DNA of 57,401 nt from Leptospiraceae bacterium (GTDB lineage: Bacteria > Spirochaetota > Leptospiria > Turneriellales > Turneriellaceae). The notes under the pieces are model-generated. The model saw only the letters and a program-made list of their open reading frames with translations. It searched no databases and was not told where the DNA came from. This document shows, piece after piece, positions 35,137-43,671 of the stretch; within the stretch, counting starts at the first letter, position 1; each line of letters starts with the position of its first letter. Made by a program: the position numbers and the translations under genes. The stretch lies in contig JAGRNJ010000006.1 in the NCBI GenBank assembly GCA_020440825.1, forward strand, positions 31,999 through 89,399, given 5' to 3'.

Positions 35137-35160
35137 AGCCAGGTACCAACGCACCTGGCT
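35137..35160. terminator. Hairpin between convergent valS and the 40-residue gene
   Basis: AGCCAGGT (35137-35144) pairs perfectly with ACCTGGCT (35153-35160). It lies 28 bases after the valS stop and 8 bases before the end of the opposing small gene, so it may end both transcripts. Confidence 0.5.
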
Positions 35161-35168
35161 CTTGAAAA

Positions 35169-35291
35169 TCAGTTCTTGTCTGACGTTTTTTCTTTTGTAC
35201 CGCCCTCAGCTTTGTTGCCATCACAGGCAAAAGCAGCAGTAGAAAAAGCAAAGAAAGAAAGTGCAGCAAGAGTTAAAGCGACTTTTTTCAT
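35169..35291 (-). CDS. 40-residue exported peptide
   Basis: A very short but well-marked gene. GGGAGG lies 5 bases before ATG at 35291. The product starts MKKVALTLAALSFFAF, a textbook signal peptide with cleavage after AFA, leaving only about 18 residues: CDGNKAEGGTKEKTSDKN. The first mature residue is cysteine, so a lipoprotein is possible, although the lipobox is loose. It lies just after the DUF2892 gene on the same strand. Function unknown. Confidence 0.7.
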   Translation of the reverse strand: MKKVALTLAALSFFAFSTAAFACDGNKAEGGTKEKTSDKN

Positions 35292-35367
35292 AGAGACCTC
35301 CCAGAGTGAATCAATCTCACCATAAACGTATACACTGGCCAGAAATCTGGCAAGTATAATTGCACTT

Positions 35368-35574
35368 TTAGGCTGTTTTCTTCTTGCTCGAAATCTTGAG
35401 CGGTAAATACAGTGGGCAAGTACCCACCAGACTGGTGGCGACAAAAACCAGTGCCAAAACCCCTAAGATAATCGCAGCAGTTCCTGTGATTTGTCCGGTA
35501 AAATAAAGTACCCCGATCAATGCTGCAACCGCAACTCTGATAATTCTATCGACTAATCCCATATTCATATTCAT
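35368..35574 (-). CDS. DUF2892 small membrane protein
   Basis: A 68-residue protein beginning MNMNMGLVDRIIRVAV, with two membrane helices (LIGVLYFTGQITG and AAIILGVLALVFVATSLVG) and CPLYLPLKIS at the end, the C-P-L-Y pattern of the DUF2892 family (as in the YgaP membrane part). ATG at 35574 is preferred since GGAG lies 6 bases before it; the frame is open further upstream. The family is often linked to sulfur or thiol handling, but no role is shown. Confidence 0.85.
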   Translation of the reverse strand: MNMNMGLVDRIIRVAVAALIGVLYFTGQITGTAAIILGVLALVFVATSLVGTCPLYLPLKISSKKKTA

Positions 35575-35714
35575 AATGTTCTCCATTTGAGGTTTCCCTC
35601 TATGTTTAAGATAAATCATGAAATTCAAGATCGCAAGCGATTTTCATTACAACGCGTAAGATTCCTGGAAAAAATAAGTAGAATATGGTATTAGAATACG
35701 TACAATTACTGTCG

Positions 35715-36284
35715 TTAGATGAGGGAAACCCGCTCTTTGTAGCATTTTCGACATACAGAAACATAATGATCATTACCGCCAATTTCAATCTGGGGGCCAT
35801 CGTTTATCGGTATGCCGTCTCGAGTTTTTAAGATCATGGTAGATTTTCTGTGACAGTACCAGCAGATACCTTTGACTTCTTCAATTTTATCAGCAAGCAG
35901 CAGCAGGGCCTCACTGCCTTCGAACATTTTATTTCTGAAATCATTTTTAAGACCATACACAATCACGGGAATATTCAACAGGTCGACAATATCGGTAAGG
36001 CGGATGACCTGCTCCCGGGTTAAGAATTGCCCTTCATCGACCAGTACACAGTCTGGTTTCTGGGTTTTCATTAATTCTATCAAGTCAGGCACTTCATCGA
36101 TGATGAACGCATCTCGGGAAATTCCTAATCTCGAAGTTACTCTGCCTTTTCCATAACGATCGTCAATAGAGGGAGTCAGTAGAGTAACTTTTTTATTCTG
36201 TTCTTCATAATTATGAGCAATCTTCAGAATCTCGGTCGACTTGCCCGCATTCATTGTAGAGTAGCGATAATATAATTGTGCCAT
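35715..36284 (-). CDS. tdk: Thymidine kinase
   Basis: Phosphorylates thymidine in nucleotide salvage. At 189 residues it is of the short, type II, cell-cycle-type bacterial family. Walker A is STMNAGKST; VLVDEGQFL is the Walker B-like DEGQF; the zinc-binding cysteines are CWYCHRKS and CRKCYKE. Its ATG comes 2 bases after the stop of the truncated GAF frame, so it is probably co-transcribed with it. Confidence 0.95.
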   Translation of the reverse strand: MAQLYYRYSTMNAGKSTEILKIAHNYEEQNKKVTLLTPSIDDRYGKGRVTSRLGISRDAFIIDEVPDLIELMKTQKPDCVLVDEGQFLTREQVIRLTDIVDLLNIPVIVYGLKNDFRNKMFEGSEALLLLADKIEEVKGICWYCHRKSTMILKTRDGIPINDGPQIEIGGNDHYVSVCRKCYKERVSLI

Positions 36285-36286
36285 GG

Positions 36287-36637
36287 TTACTCTAAGAGAC
36301 AGTCTCGAATATGGGGATGCCCGGTGATCATTGGATGATCCTGAAAGCGTTCATCATTTTTTGTGTCTTCAATATAAAAAGTTTTATTTTGTAAGATCGC
36401 ATGGGCGCAGAATGATAGATTACGGGGAGTCTCTTTCATATCTAAACCGTGGGTAGATTTGAACCATTGTCGATTTGTATCTACCAGCGACATCAAAGAG
36501 ATTGGCATATTGCAGATTCTTGAAGCAAGCTGTGTGATTCGTTCAAATCTATTTTCGGGAGGCGTATCGAGTATTCCTAAAGCTTTAAGAAGTTCAATAC
36601 GTTCTGGCTCGTTATCGGGAATACCCGGGTTCAGCAT
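36287..36637 (-). pseudogene. Truncated GAF-domain sensor fragment
   Basis: A 116-residue frame that matches the start of GAF sensor kinases and cyclases: PDNEPERIELLKALGILDTPPENRFERITQLASRI, PISLMSLVDTNRQWFKSTHGLDMKETPRNLSFCAHAIL, DERFQDHPMITGHPHIR. It then breaks off with DCLLE and a stop, where the family continues H-I-R-F-Y-A-G-x-P-L for some 30 more residues and an output domain. The domain is cut before its last strands. It is likely a gene fragment fused to tdk by deletion. A short functional protein cannot be excluded. Confidence 0.65.
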
Positions 36638-36780
36638 AGACTAGGCAGAACCTGTTTTCTTCAATGTCAACAAATTTTCAAGCACAAGATTGCCGATTTC
36701 TTAATTGACGAGTGGAGGCTTGCTGTCATTTCTTGTTGATTCTTGAAAAAGAGCACGAAGATGCGATTCAGGTACAACTA

Positions 36781-37752
36781 ATGCTAACAGTGAAAAGTGC
36801 AATTCGAAAAGAATTCAATACCCACCGCAACTTTAATCGAAGAAGAATTACCCTCGCTTTGGGCGGCGGGGCTGCCCGGGGGTTTGCCCATATCGGTGCT
36901 ATTCGAGCATTGAATGAACACCATGTACCGTTTGACATGATCGTCGGGGTCTCAATGGGGGCAATTGTGGGAAGCTGTTATGCTCTTGTTCCCGATGTTG
37001 ATTTTACCCGGGAAAGAATGTCAGATCTGGTGTATTCTGATGCGTTCAATGAATCTCTGATTGGCACCTGGTCAAAGACTTTCGGTCAAAAAGCAAAAAA
37101 TATTCTCAAGCGCATGAATAGTGTACTTACTCGAACCAATGCGATGGGGAAGATGTTTTTCGCGAAAGGAATTCTTGAAAATCATGGCGTAACCGAAGTC
37201 TTAGGCCCGTATTTACCTGATATTCGCATAAGCAACACCCGAATACCATTTGCTTGCGCCGCAGTTGAATTAAAACGGGGTTTATTGAAAATCTTTTATG
37301 GCAATGATAATTTAAGAGAAGCAGTGATCGCATCGGCTTCGATGCCTCTGGTTTTTCCGCCCAGGGTAATTGAAGGGGTAGAATATGTCGATGGCGGGGT
37401 GCTCGATAAAATAGGCATTGACAGCTGTAATCAGCTGTCTTCAAAATTCATCATCGCAATTGATGTGTCTGATGAAAAGCTGCCAGACAACCCGGCTGTC
37501 AATGCACTCGATGTTATGTTAAAAACCGAAGAGATTGCATCTTTATATCGAAGAGAAAGGCAGTTTAACAGGGCAGATGTAATCATACAGCCAATCTCTG
37601 GAACTCACCATTGGGCAGATTACAGTGCCTGGAAAGAGTTCATAGATATGGGGTATGAGAAAACAAGATCTCAAATAAAAGAGATCAAATCAAAGCTGCG
37701 TTGGATGCCAATTAGAAGACATTTTGCGATGTTTCGGCGTTTGCGATCTTAG
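36781..37752 (+). CDS. Patatin-like phospholipase (RssA type)
   Basis: A patatin-like lipase/esterase. LALGGGAARGFAHIGAIRAL is the oxyanion hole, GVSMGAIVG holds the nucleophile serine (G-x-S-x-G), and YVDGGVLDKIG the D-G-G aspartate. The size and motif spacing match RssA/NTE-type bacterial enzymes. The start is uncertain: ATG at 36781 has a weak AGGT upstream; a GTG at 36712 would add 23 residues. Its 3' end overlaps the convergent waaA gene by 41 bases. Confidence 0.9.
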   Translation: MLTVKSAIRKEFNTHRNFNRRRITLALGGGAARGFAHIGAIRALNEHHVPFDMIVGVSMGAIVGSCYALVPDVDFTRERMSDLVYSDAFNESLIGTWSKTFGQKAKNILKRMNSVLTRTNAMGKMFFAKGILENHGVTEVLGPYLPDIRISNTRIPFACAAVELKRGLLKIFYGNDNLREAVIASASMPLVFPPRVIEGVEYVDGGVLDKIGIDSCNQLSSKFIIAIDVSDEKLPDNPAVNALDVMLKTEEIASLYRRERQFNRADVIIQPISGTHHWADYSAWKEFIDMGYEKTRSQIKEIKSKLRWMPIRRHFAMFRRLRS

Positions 37753-38992
37753 TAAGATCATCCTGAATATATGTAATTATTTTTTCAGTTGCTCCGAGGC
37801 GGGAATGAAACCAGGTATCGATGCTTTGAGATACATGCTTTCTGTATTCAGAATCAAGTAGTGGTTGCAGCTGATTAATAAACAACCCAGCATCTGGTTC
37901 TGGTATTGAGAAGAATAATTTTTTCTGTGATAAATCAACAGCTTCAGGTGAATTCTTATAATGAGGACCCGCAAGTACCGGTAGCCCTGCTGCACAGGGT
38001 TCAAGAATATTGTGAATTTTTCCTTCGAAAGCACCGCCAATGTAGGCAAGGTCGGCGAGATCGTAAATATAAATGAGCAATCCCATGACATCGAGCAAGA
38101 GGACGTCCGCATCAGAATTAGCATTTTCAATTTCAGAAAAATTTTGTAAAACGAGAGATTGTTCCTGAGCAAGTGTCTGAATTTGAGAGAGATGGTCTAG
38201 ATGAATTCGATGGGGGGCGAGAATCAGAAAAAAATCTCTGGTTTTAGAAAGTGCCGACAACAACATTTTTTCAGAAGTCAAATATGAAGAACCGGCAATC
38301 AAGATCGGCTTGTTCACTTTCTTTAAATATTCTTTCAGTTTTGATTTCAGCATTTGCTTTTCAACCGAGATGGAATTCTGCCGCTCAAGAATCGCTTCGA
38401 AACGGGTATCACCTGCGGTGATTGCCTTTAAACCCTGGTTCTCGAAAACCTGTGTCTGGGTCGGGTCTACTGTAAAGATTTGTTTCATCATAGAATATAT
38501 CTTAATGTTAAAACGGGAAGCCAATCCTGTGGAGCGTTTCGAATTTTCGGGAAGAGCAGCACAGATTACATATTGCGGAATCGAGCGCAGGAATAATGCC
38601 TTTGCGAGATTATACCAGACATCGTAACGAGCATAAATCATCATGGCAGGGGGGTGGTTTAGAATCGGTTTAATCTTATGGGGCAGGTCAAAAGGCAATA
38701 CAGTAAATATATCAGGATGGCTGTCGTTTTTTCTTTGCGACCAACCACTGTATGAATAGACACTGAAGACCTGTAATATCTGGGGCCAGATTTTTCGAAT
38801 TTCGAGCCCCAAGGCCCTGACCTGTTCATATTCCCCAACCGAGGCAGAGTGAAACCAGATGTAAGGTTTACCTGCTACTTTACTCAAGTCGGGAGGATTT
38901 TTTCGTATGTTAAAATTATTACGCAGATTTTGGGAAAATAATGAGAATATCTTTGCCAATTTCAGAAATAAGGTTAGAGCGAAAGTGTACAT
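37712..38992 (-). CDS. waaA: 3-deoxy-D-manno-octulosonic acid (Kdo) transferase
   Basis: Adds Kdo to lipid A during lipopolysaccharide synthesis; a membrane-anchored GT-B enzyme of 426 residues. Conserved parts are IWFHSASVGEYEQV (with the catalytic Glu), MMIYARYDVWYNLAKA, ITAGDTRFEAIL, PILIAGSSYLTSEK, LILAPHRIHLD, and ADLAYIGGAFEGKIHNILEPCAAGLPVLAGPHYKN. It starts 2 bases after the acylphosphatase gene ends. Its presence shows a Kdo-containing outer membrane. Confidence 0.94.
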   Translation of the reverse strand: MYTFALTLFLKLAKIFSLFSQNLRNNFNIRKNPPDLSKVAGKPYIWFHSASVGEYEQVRALGLEIRKIWPQILQVFSVYSYSGWSQRKNDSHPDIFTVLPFDLPHKIKPILNHPPAMMIYARYDVWYNLAKALFLRSIPQYVICAALPENSKRSTGLASRFNIKIYSMMKQIFTVDPTQTQVFENQGLKAITAGDTRFEAILERQNSISVEKQMLKSKLKEYLKKVNKPILIAGSSYLTSEKMLLSALSKTRDFFLILAPHRIHLDHLSQIQTLAQEQSLVLQNFSEIENANSDADVLLLDVMGLLIYIYDLADLAYIGGAFEGKIHNILEPCAAGLPVLAGPHYKNSPEAVDLSQKKLFFSIPEPDAGLFINQLQPLLDSEYRKHVSQSIDTWFHSRLGATEKIITYIQDDLTKIANAETSQNVF

Positions 38993-38994
38993 AA

Positions 38995-39285
38995 TCAGTG
39001 AACAATGTCGAATGTAGAGAAATTTGACAGAGGCTCATCAATAACCTGCACTTCGTCAACCCGGGAAAGAATGGGACCTTGCTGCAGCTTACTGTTCAAT
39101 TTTCGATGATCATCAAGACTGCCTATTGCAATCAACTCTACTTCACCGCTGGTCAGATTTTTTACCTGACCCCGCATGGATAATTTGAGGGCTTCTTTTC
39201 GGGCAAACATTCGGTAGCCAACACCTTGTACTTTACCTGATATGATATAACGTTTTTGAATAGTGTTGCTATCAGGCAGAGACAT
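38995..39285 (-). CDS. acyP: Acylphosphatase
   Basis: A small hydrolase of acyl phosphates, 96 residues. RYIISGKVQGVGYRMFARKEAL contains the phosphate-binding loop with the catalytic arginine, and RGQVKNLTSGEVELIAIG the catalytic asparagine. ATG at 39285 overlaps the end of pdhA by 14 bases. It is inside the bfr-pdhA-acyP-waaA run on the minus strand. Confidence 0.92.
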   Translation of the reverse strand: MSLPDSNTIQKRYIISGKVQGVGYRMFARKEALKLSMRGQVKNLTSGEVELIAIGSLDDHRKLNSKLQQGPILSRVDEVQVIDEPLSNFSTFDIVH

Positions 39286-40237
39286 ACGTATATTTGTGAA
39301 GTGAAGATATAGGCGGGAATGGTGACTGTTCTGCAAAATCGACAGCTTCTGACACAATTGACTTTGCATTTTCGTCCATTGACTTGAGCTCTTCTTCTGT
39401 TATGCCGTCTTCTAATAGCTGAGCTGAAGAAATTAAAAGCGGATCTTTCTGTTTCATTGCTTCGAGTTCTCCTTCAGGTCGGTATTTAGCCGGGTCACTC
39501 ATACTATGACCGCGATAGCGGTAGGTAATCACTTCAATCAATGATGGGCCTTCATCAGAGCGAGCCCGATTTACTGCTTCTTTAATGGTCTCATTTACAA
39601 CCATTACATCGCCACCGTCAATTCGGTGGCCCGGCATTCCGTAGCCGTCAGCTCTCAAAGTAATATCTGGTTGTGCAAGGTGTCGATAGGCAGGAGTACC
39701 CATTGAATAAAGATTGTTTTCAACGATAAATACTACCGGAAGTTTCCAAAGACTTGCCATACTCAGGCCCTCATGAAAACCACCAATCGTAACAGCTCCC
39801 TCGCCAAGAAAACATAGGGTTACGGCTCTTTCTCTCTGGTATCGACTGCCAAAGGCTAAACCTGTAGCCACTGCCACATGCCCTCCGACGATACCATGAC
39901 CACCCATAAAACGTACGCTTTTGTCGAAAAGGTGCATTGAACCACCCATTCCTTTAGAGCATCCTGTTTCTTTGCCAAATAATTCTGCCATAATAGCATT
40001 AGGCTGCATGCCTTTTGCAAGTGCATGACCATGTTCTCGATATGTCGCAATTACATAGTCGTTTGATTCTAATGCCCCGATTGCACCTACGGCTACGGAT
40101 TCTTCGCCAATATAGAGATGACAGAATCCTTTTATCTTGCCACCTGCATAAGCCTTCGCCGCTGCCTCTTCAAAGCGTCTTATGAGCAGCATCTGCTCGT
40201 AAAATTTTAAAAGTTTGCGAGTGCGCGCTTTTGGCAT
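39272..40237 (-). CDS. pdhA: Pyruvate dehydrogenase E1 component, alpha subunit
   Basis: A thiamine diphosphate-dependent 2-oxoacid dehydrogenase E1-alpha, 321 residues. It has YREHGHALAKG, the TPP motif GEGAVTIGGFHEGLSMASLWKLPVVFIVENN (G-D/E-G-A...N-N), RYRGHSMSDP with the phosphorylation-loop region, and IGEESVAVGA. The gene for E1-beta is not beside it, nor are E2/E3. ATG at 40237 comes one base after the bfr stop. Substrate class (pyruvate rather than branched-chain) is by resemblance. Confidence 0.9.
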   Translation of the reverse strand: MPKARTRKLLKFYEQMLLIRRFEEAAAKAYAGGKIKGFCHLYIGEESVAVGAIGALESNDYVIATYREHGHALAKGMQPNAIMAELFGKETGCSKGMGGSMHLFDKSVRFMGGHGIVGGHVAVATGLAFGSRYQRERAVTLCFLGEGAVTIGGFHEGLSMASLWKLPVVFIVENNLYSMGTPAYRHLAQPDITLRADGYGMPGHRIDGGDVMVVNETIKEAVNRARSDEGPSLIEVITYRYRGHSMSDPAKYRPEGELEAMKQKDPLLISSAQLLEDGITEEELKSMDENAKSIVSEAVDFAEQSPFPPISSLHKYTYVSA

Positions 40238-40238
40238 T

Positions 40239-40715
40239 CTATTCTGTTGGTTCTGTCTGCAGTTGTACGTAGTTTTGAATACCCATCTGTTTGATGAGTT
40301 CAAATTGTGTTTCGAGAAAATCAATATGCTCTTCTTCAGAAGCGAGAATTTCTTCGAATAGCTCTCGAGATGTGAAATCTTTTACAGATTCACAATGGGC
40401 TACAGCATCTTTGAGCAGAGGTAAAACTTCCAATTCAAGTTCTAAATCACATTTTAGAATTTCTTCAACGGTTTCTCCCACTTTGAGTTTGCCTAAATCT
40501 TGTAGATTCGGTAGCCCTTCGAGGAACAGAATGCGATCCATGATTTTGTCAGCATGTTTCATTTCATCTATGCTCTCTTTATATTCATAGCTGGCAAGTT
40601 TTGTCAGACCGAAATTCTTGAGAATTTTTGCATGCAAAAAGTACTGGTTTATCGCTGTTAATTCATTCTTCAAATGCTTATTTAAGTATTCTATTACTTT
40701 ATTATCACCTTTCAT
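40239..40715 (-). CDS. bfr: Bacterioferritin
   Basis: An iron-storage 24-mer subunit of 158 residues. It matches E. coli Bfr closely: [30 protein letters not shown] at the start and [34 protein letters not shown] in the middle. Ferroxidase ligands E18, E51, H54 and later EEEHIDFLE are present, and M52 is the inter-subunit haem ligand. First gene of bfr-pdhA-acyP-waaA. A hairpin repeat (40724-40741) lies just upstream of its start. Confidence 0.95.
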   Translation of the reverse strand: MKGDNKVIEYLNKHLKNELTAINQYFLHAKILKNFGLTKLASYEYKESIDEMKHADKIMDRILFLEGLPNLQDLGKLKVGETVEEILKCDLELELEVLPLLKDAVAHCESVKDFTSRELFEEILASEEEHIDFLETQFELIKQMGIQNYVQLQTEPTE

Positions 40716-40723
40716 ATACTATA

Positions 40724-40741
40724 GCTACGTGTTTTCGTAGC
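40724..40741. repeat. Hairpin mini-repeat copy A
   Basis: GCTACG-TGTTTT-CGTAGC, a perfect 6-bp stem. It is related to copies at 42035, 42346 and 43652 (consensus TGCTAYGGRTTTYCGCAGCC). This copy is intergenic, 9 bases upstream of the bfr start. Confidence 0.45.
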
Positions 40742-40816
40742 CCCCGTCAAGCTTTTTCTGCTTAAAAAGTTTTAAAACACTGAAACAAAACGCGAAATAT
40801 CAGGTATATAGAATAT

Positions 40817-41311
40817 ATGAAGTGTAGAAAACAACCACCCTTTCAAATTCCAGAACCTATAGCAAATATCTGGGAAACTCTGATTCATGAAAACACCTGG
40901 GAGAGAATTGTTGTGCTAAGAAAAACTTTGCGAACAAGCTATTCCTGGGTGGTCAGGTTTTGTGTCTTTCGGCTGCTTGAAAGGAAAGATTTGAATCTAC
41001 TTTTGGAAAATATTGATATTGTAAGCATCAGAAAACGGCCTGGCAAAAATTATCATCGACTGCAGTTGTGCCTGTATGGTATGGATGAAAAGCGTTTCCG
41101 CCTTGCAGCTCTTGAAACAGGAATCTCTATATCCGCCTTAATCCGAATCGCTTTGCAAAAATATCTTCATAAATTAGAGTTTAATTTCCGTGTAAGCAAA
41201 GAAGAATGTATAACCACTGCAATAAAAATTATTAAAACTGCTCAATTAGATAAAATATTTCAAGAAAAAATTCCTTGTGTACAAACTTGGTATCTAACAG
41301 GATACAGTTGA
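40817..41311 (+). CDS. Hypothetical protein with ribbon-helix-helix-like segment
   Basis: A 164-residue basic protein. The middle reads RLQLCLYGMDEKRFRLAALETGISISALIRIALQKYLHKL, which has the strand-helix-helix spacing of ribbon-helix-helix or Arc-like DNA-binding domains. Upstream, WERIVVLRKTLRTSYSWVVRFCVFRLLERK is helical. I associate this style with hypothetical families of Leptospira-group spirochaetes but cannot confirm it. No neighbours form an operon with it. Confidence 0.6.
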   Translation: MKCRKQPPFQIPEPIANIWETLIHENTWERIVVLRKTLRTSYSWVVRFCVFRLLERKDLNLLLENIDIVSIRKRPGKNYHRLQLCLYGMDEKRFRLAALETGISISALIRIALQKYLHKLEFNFRVSKEECITTAIKIIKTAQLDKIFQEKIPCVQTWYLTGYS

Positions 41312-41369
41312 AAATGACTTAAGATTATTTTCTTTAATTGACATTCTGGTTTACACAGCAAACTCAGGT

Positions 41370-42026
41370 ATGCCTCCTGTAAAACTGGTGCCCGCTCCCT
41401 GGAACTTGCGAGGAAGTGGATACATTATCGCATTAAATTTGCCTGAATCTGAACTCGAAAGGCACTTACCAAAGTTTTCAGATAAATTTGCATTTGTGAG
41501 TTTACCGATTATAATGTTGGTTGATTACCAGTCATCGGAAGCTGGTCCTTATTTTGAACTGCTTTTTATTCCCGGCCGGTTAGATACTCCAGACGGACAG
41601 TTCTGGCACATTACTAAAATATATGTTTCCACAGAAATTAGTGTGGTAAATGGAATCAACAATTGGGGTATACCAAAAGAGTTGGCTAACTTTCATTTTA
41701 CAAAATATGCAACCGGGCATAAAGTCAGTGTTGAGTTGAATTCAAAAACAAAAATTGCCGAATTTGATTTATCTTTTTCTGACTTTAAAATTCCAGTTAC
41801 AACGGCGATTGTTCCCGGTGGATTAATGAATTTTAGGCAACAAATTGACAACAAGCTATTTGATTATTCTATCTCTGCAAATGGAAAGATAGCTTTCGGG
41901 TCAACCAAGAGAGTAGCAACTAACCCTGATTTCTTTCCCAAAATATCATTGTCTAATATCAGAATGACCTTTGGGGTTCCCGATTTTAATTTGCAATTCC
42001 CTGTTGCAAATGTCAAAAGCATCTAA
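41370..42026 (+). CDS. Acetoacetate decarboxylase-like protein
   Basis: A 218-residue protein of the acetoacetate decarboxylase fold. WNLRGSGYIIALNLP, YFELLFIPGRL, ISVVNGINNWGIPKELANFHF and the C-terminal beta-strands follow the family. In the true enzyme the Schiff-base lysine is in G-x-P-K-K; here the segment is GIPKELA, keeping one lysine but with Glu for its neighbour, so decarboxylation is unsure. It ends with a 4-base overlap with the convergent PHP gene. Confidence 0.78.
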   Translation: MPPVKLVPAPWNLRGSGYIIALNLPESELERHLPKFSDKFAFVSLPIIMLVDYQSSEAGPYFELLFIPGRLDTPDGQFWHITKIYVSTEISVVNGINNWGIPKELANFHFTKYATGHKVSVELNSKTKIAEFDLSFSDFKIPVTTAIVPGGLMNFRQQIDNKLFDYSISANGKIAFGSTKRVATNPDFFPKISLSNIRMTFGVPDFNLQFPVANVKSI

Positions 42027-42937
42027 GGATTTATTGCTACGGATTTTCGCAGCCCTGACAATAAAAGAAAACAGAGTGATAGCCAGCTCATAACATTCAG
42101 AGCCTTAATTAGCAAAAAAGGTCCCATTTTTTGCGAATCTTCATTTACTTTGAGATTTCTAAAGCGCGCTATCCATTTAGGGTTGCCGTGAAAATTACCG
42201 AGATGATCTTCGACAAATGTATCACCGTCTTGAATTGCTTTTAATATAGTTCGTTCATCTATATTAGTCGATACAACCCAGGTAAAGCACTCCCCGAGGC
42301 CAGAAAAAAAGTGGTAATCTGAAGAACCTATTGCACTGAGTTTACTGCTACGGATTTTCGCAGCCGTATAAAAGTCAATCATAGACCTCCAATTCCATTT
42401 TGAAGATTGAATCAATGAAAATGCAACAGGATGAAACACTTCAGCTCCGTCTAATTTTTCTGAAACACTCAAAAAATTTTTATGATACCGTGAGACCGGG
42501 TGTGCAGCAATCGCTATACCTCCTTGTTCATGAATCTTATCCAGAATTTTCTCTTGAGGCTGGTCCCAGTCAATCACAGAATTGATTCCCAAAGCAATTA
42601 TGTGCTGTTTTTTTGATGTGACTTCCTGTCCTGTAAGAACAATTGGGCCATCAACTAATTTGGAAAACCAAACTGCGATTTTAGAAGGCCATACCAAATT
42701 ATGTTCAGTGATACCAATAATTTGTAAGTTTTTTCGTTTCGCCAGCAGAACAAGATCAAGGGGAGATAGAAATCCGTCGCTGAATCGAGTATGCATGTGC
42801 AGATCTGCTCTTAGAAAATAATGATTCTCAATCTTTAGGGGTTGCCTGTTTTTTGCCAAGTCCTCAAAATTAAAGAATGTACCTAAAAAAATTGAGAAGA
42901 TCAGGGTAAATATGCTTAAATATTTTAGTATTTTCAT
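42023..42937 (-). CDS. Membrane-anchored PHP-domain phosphoesterase-like protein
   Basis: A 304-residue protein with an N-terminal membrane helix and a PHP-type metal-dependent domain. RADLHMHTRFSDG holds the H-x-H-x(5)-D metal motif, IGITEHN the second site, IAAHP the third, and IGSSDYHF the fourth. A second hydrophobic segment is at the C-terminus. The ATG overlaps the stop of the upstream membrane-protein gene (ATGA). Substrate unknown. Two copies of a 20-bp repeat lie within it, in different frames. Confidence 0.85.
   Translation of the reverse strand: MKILKYLSIFTLIFSIFLGTFFNFEDLAKNRQPLKIENHYFLRADLHMHTRFSDGFLSPLDLVLLAKRKNLQIIGITEHNLVWPSKIAVWFSKLVDGPIVLTGQEVTSKKQHIIALGINSVIDWDQPQEKILDKIHEQGGIAIAAHPVSRYHKNFLSVSEKLDGAEVFHPVAFSLIQSSKWNWRSMIDFYTAAKIRSSKLSAIGSSDYHFFSGLGECFTWVVSTNIDERTILKAIQDGDTFVEDHLGNFHGNPKWIARFRNLKVNEDSQKMGPFLLIKALNVMSWLSLCFLLLSGLRKSVAINP
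42035..42054. repeat. Hairpin mini-repeat copy B
   Basis: TGCTACGGATTTTCGCAGCC, 20 bases identical to copy C (42346-42365), forming a short GCTACG/CGCAGC stem. It encodes the last codons of the PHP protein (GLRKSVA on the minus strand). Confidence 0.55.
42346..42365. repeat. Hairpin mini-repeat copy C
   Basis: Identical 20 bases to copy B, 311 bases away and inside the same gene but read in another frame (AAKIRSS on the minus strand). Identity across different reading frames argues for a DNA-level repeat and not protein conservation. Confidence 0.55.
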
Positions 42938-43536
42938 GAAAATAGCAGGGGTTGCAACTGATTTGTAAGCATAAACCAACTTAAATACAGGCCAATATGA
43001 ATTGTAAATTGTAACAGAGTCATAAGAATCAATTGGAATGTTGATCTAGGAATTGCTCGAATTTTTAATATATGCCAGAAGACTGCAAAATTGAGCAACA
43101 GACTCCAAATTACAGAAATAGTAAAAAGTGCCATAAAAAAAACAATAAATTCGATTGTAAAGAGGCTGTCTCGCCCTGGTTTTTCAACTAAAAATAAAAC
43201 CATAAACGCCAGATAAAACAAATATACTGGAAAAAAGCTATTGATAAAAATGCGGATTGATTTTTTCAATCCTTTCAGGCCGAACCATAAGGAATAACAG
43301 ATTGTAAATGCCATAACCTGATTCAATGGTACAAATGCCCACACAACTGTGGTATTCAACATTTGGAATAAATCGAGCAAGCCATGCGTTGAAAAACTTA
43401 CGAATGCTCCCAGGACAATGAAGTAATTTCCTAAAAAAGAAATCCATCCACCAGCTGTATTTTCAAACTGTTCAGAAATCCAAACTTTGAACGGATGGAT
43501 TGCAAATTGAACCTGAAAAACAAGATATTTCTTCAT
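42934..43536 (-). CDS. Polytopic membrane protein of unknown function
   Basis: About 200 residues with five or six predicted membrane helices (for example FLGNYFIVLGAFVSF, FFPVYLFYLAFMVLFLV, IEFIVFFMALFTISVIWSLLLNFAVFWHIL). No named family is recognised. The start may be ATG at 43536 or TTG at 43578. Its stop overlaps the PHP gene start, so the two form an operon. Confidence 0.6.
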   Translation of the reverse strand: MKKYLVFQVQFAIHPFKVWISEQFENTAGGWISFLGNYFIVLGAFVSFSTHGLLDLFQMLNTTVVWAFVPLNQVMAFTICYSLWFGLKGLKKSIRIFINSFFPVYLFYLAFMVLFLVEKPGRDSLFTIEFIVFFMALFTISVIWSLLLNFAVFWHILKIRAIPRSTFQLILMTLLQFTIHIGLYLSWFMLTNQLQPLLFS

Positions 43537-43603
43537 CGAGTGGTTGTATTTCTTATGGATATCGCGATGAAAACTCAAATAGCTTATTCAAGCATTGGTT
43601 CTA

Positions 43604-43621
43604 AATAAGAAAATTCTTATT
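43604..43621. promoter_or_regulatory. Perfect inverted repeat before the MerC-DUF3299-ABC operon
   Basis: AATAAGAA-AA-TTCTTATT is a perfect 8-bp inverted repeat with a 2-base spacer, in the 77-base gap between two divergent genes and about 35 bases before the MerC gene. Its form resembles Fur/Zur/PerR-family operators. The factor is unknown. Confidence 0.5.
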
Positions 43622-43651
43622 GATCACCTGAATACAACTCTTATTGTAACC

Positions 43652-43671
43652 TGCTATGGGTTTCCGCAGCC
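43652..43671. repeat. Hairpin mini-repeat copy D
   Basis: TGCTATGGGTTTCCGCAGCC differs from copies B and C at 3 of 20 positions. It contains the first ATG (43656) of the MerC-like gene, which makes that start codon doubtful. Confidence 0.45.
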
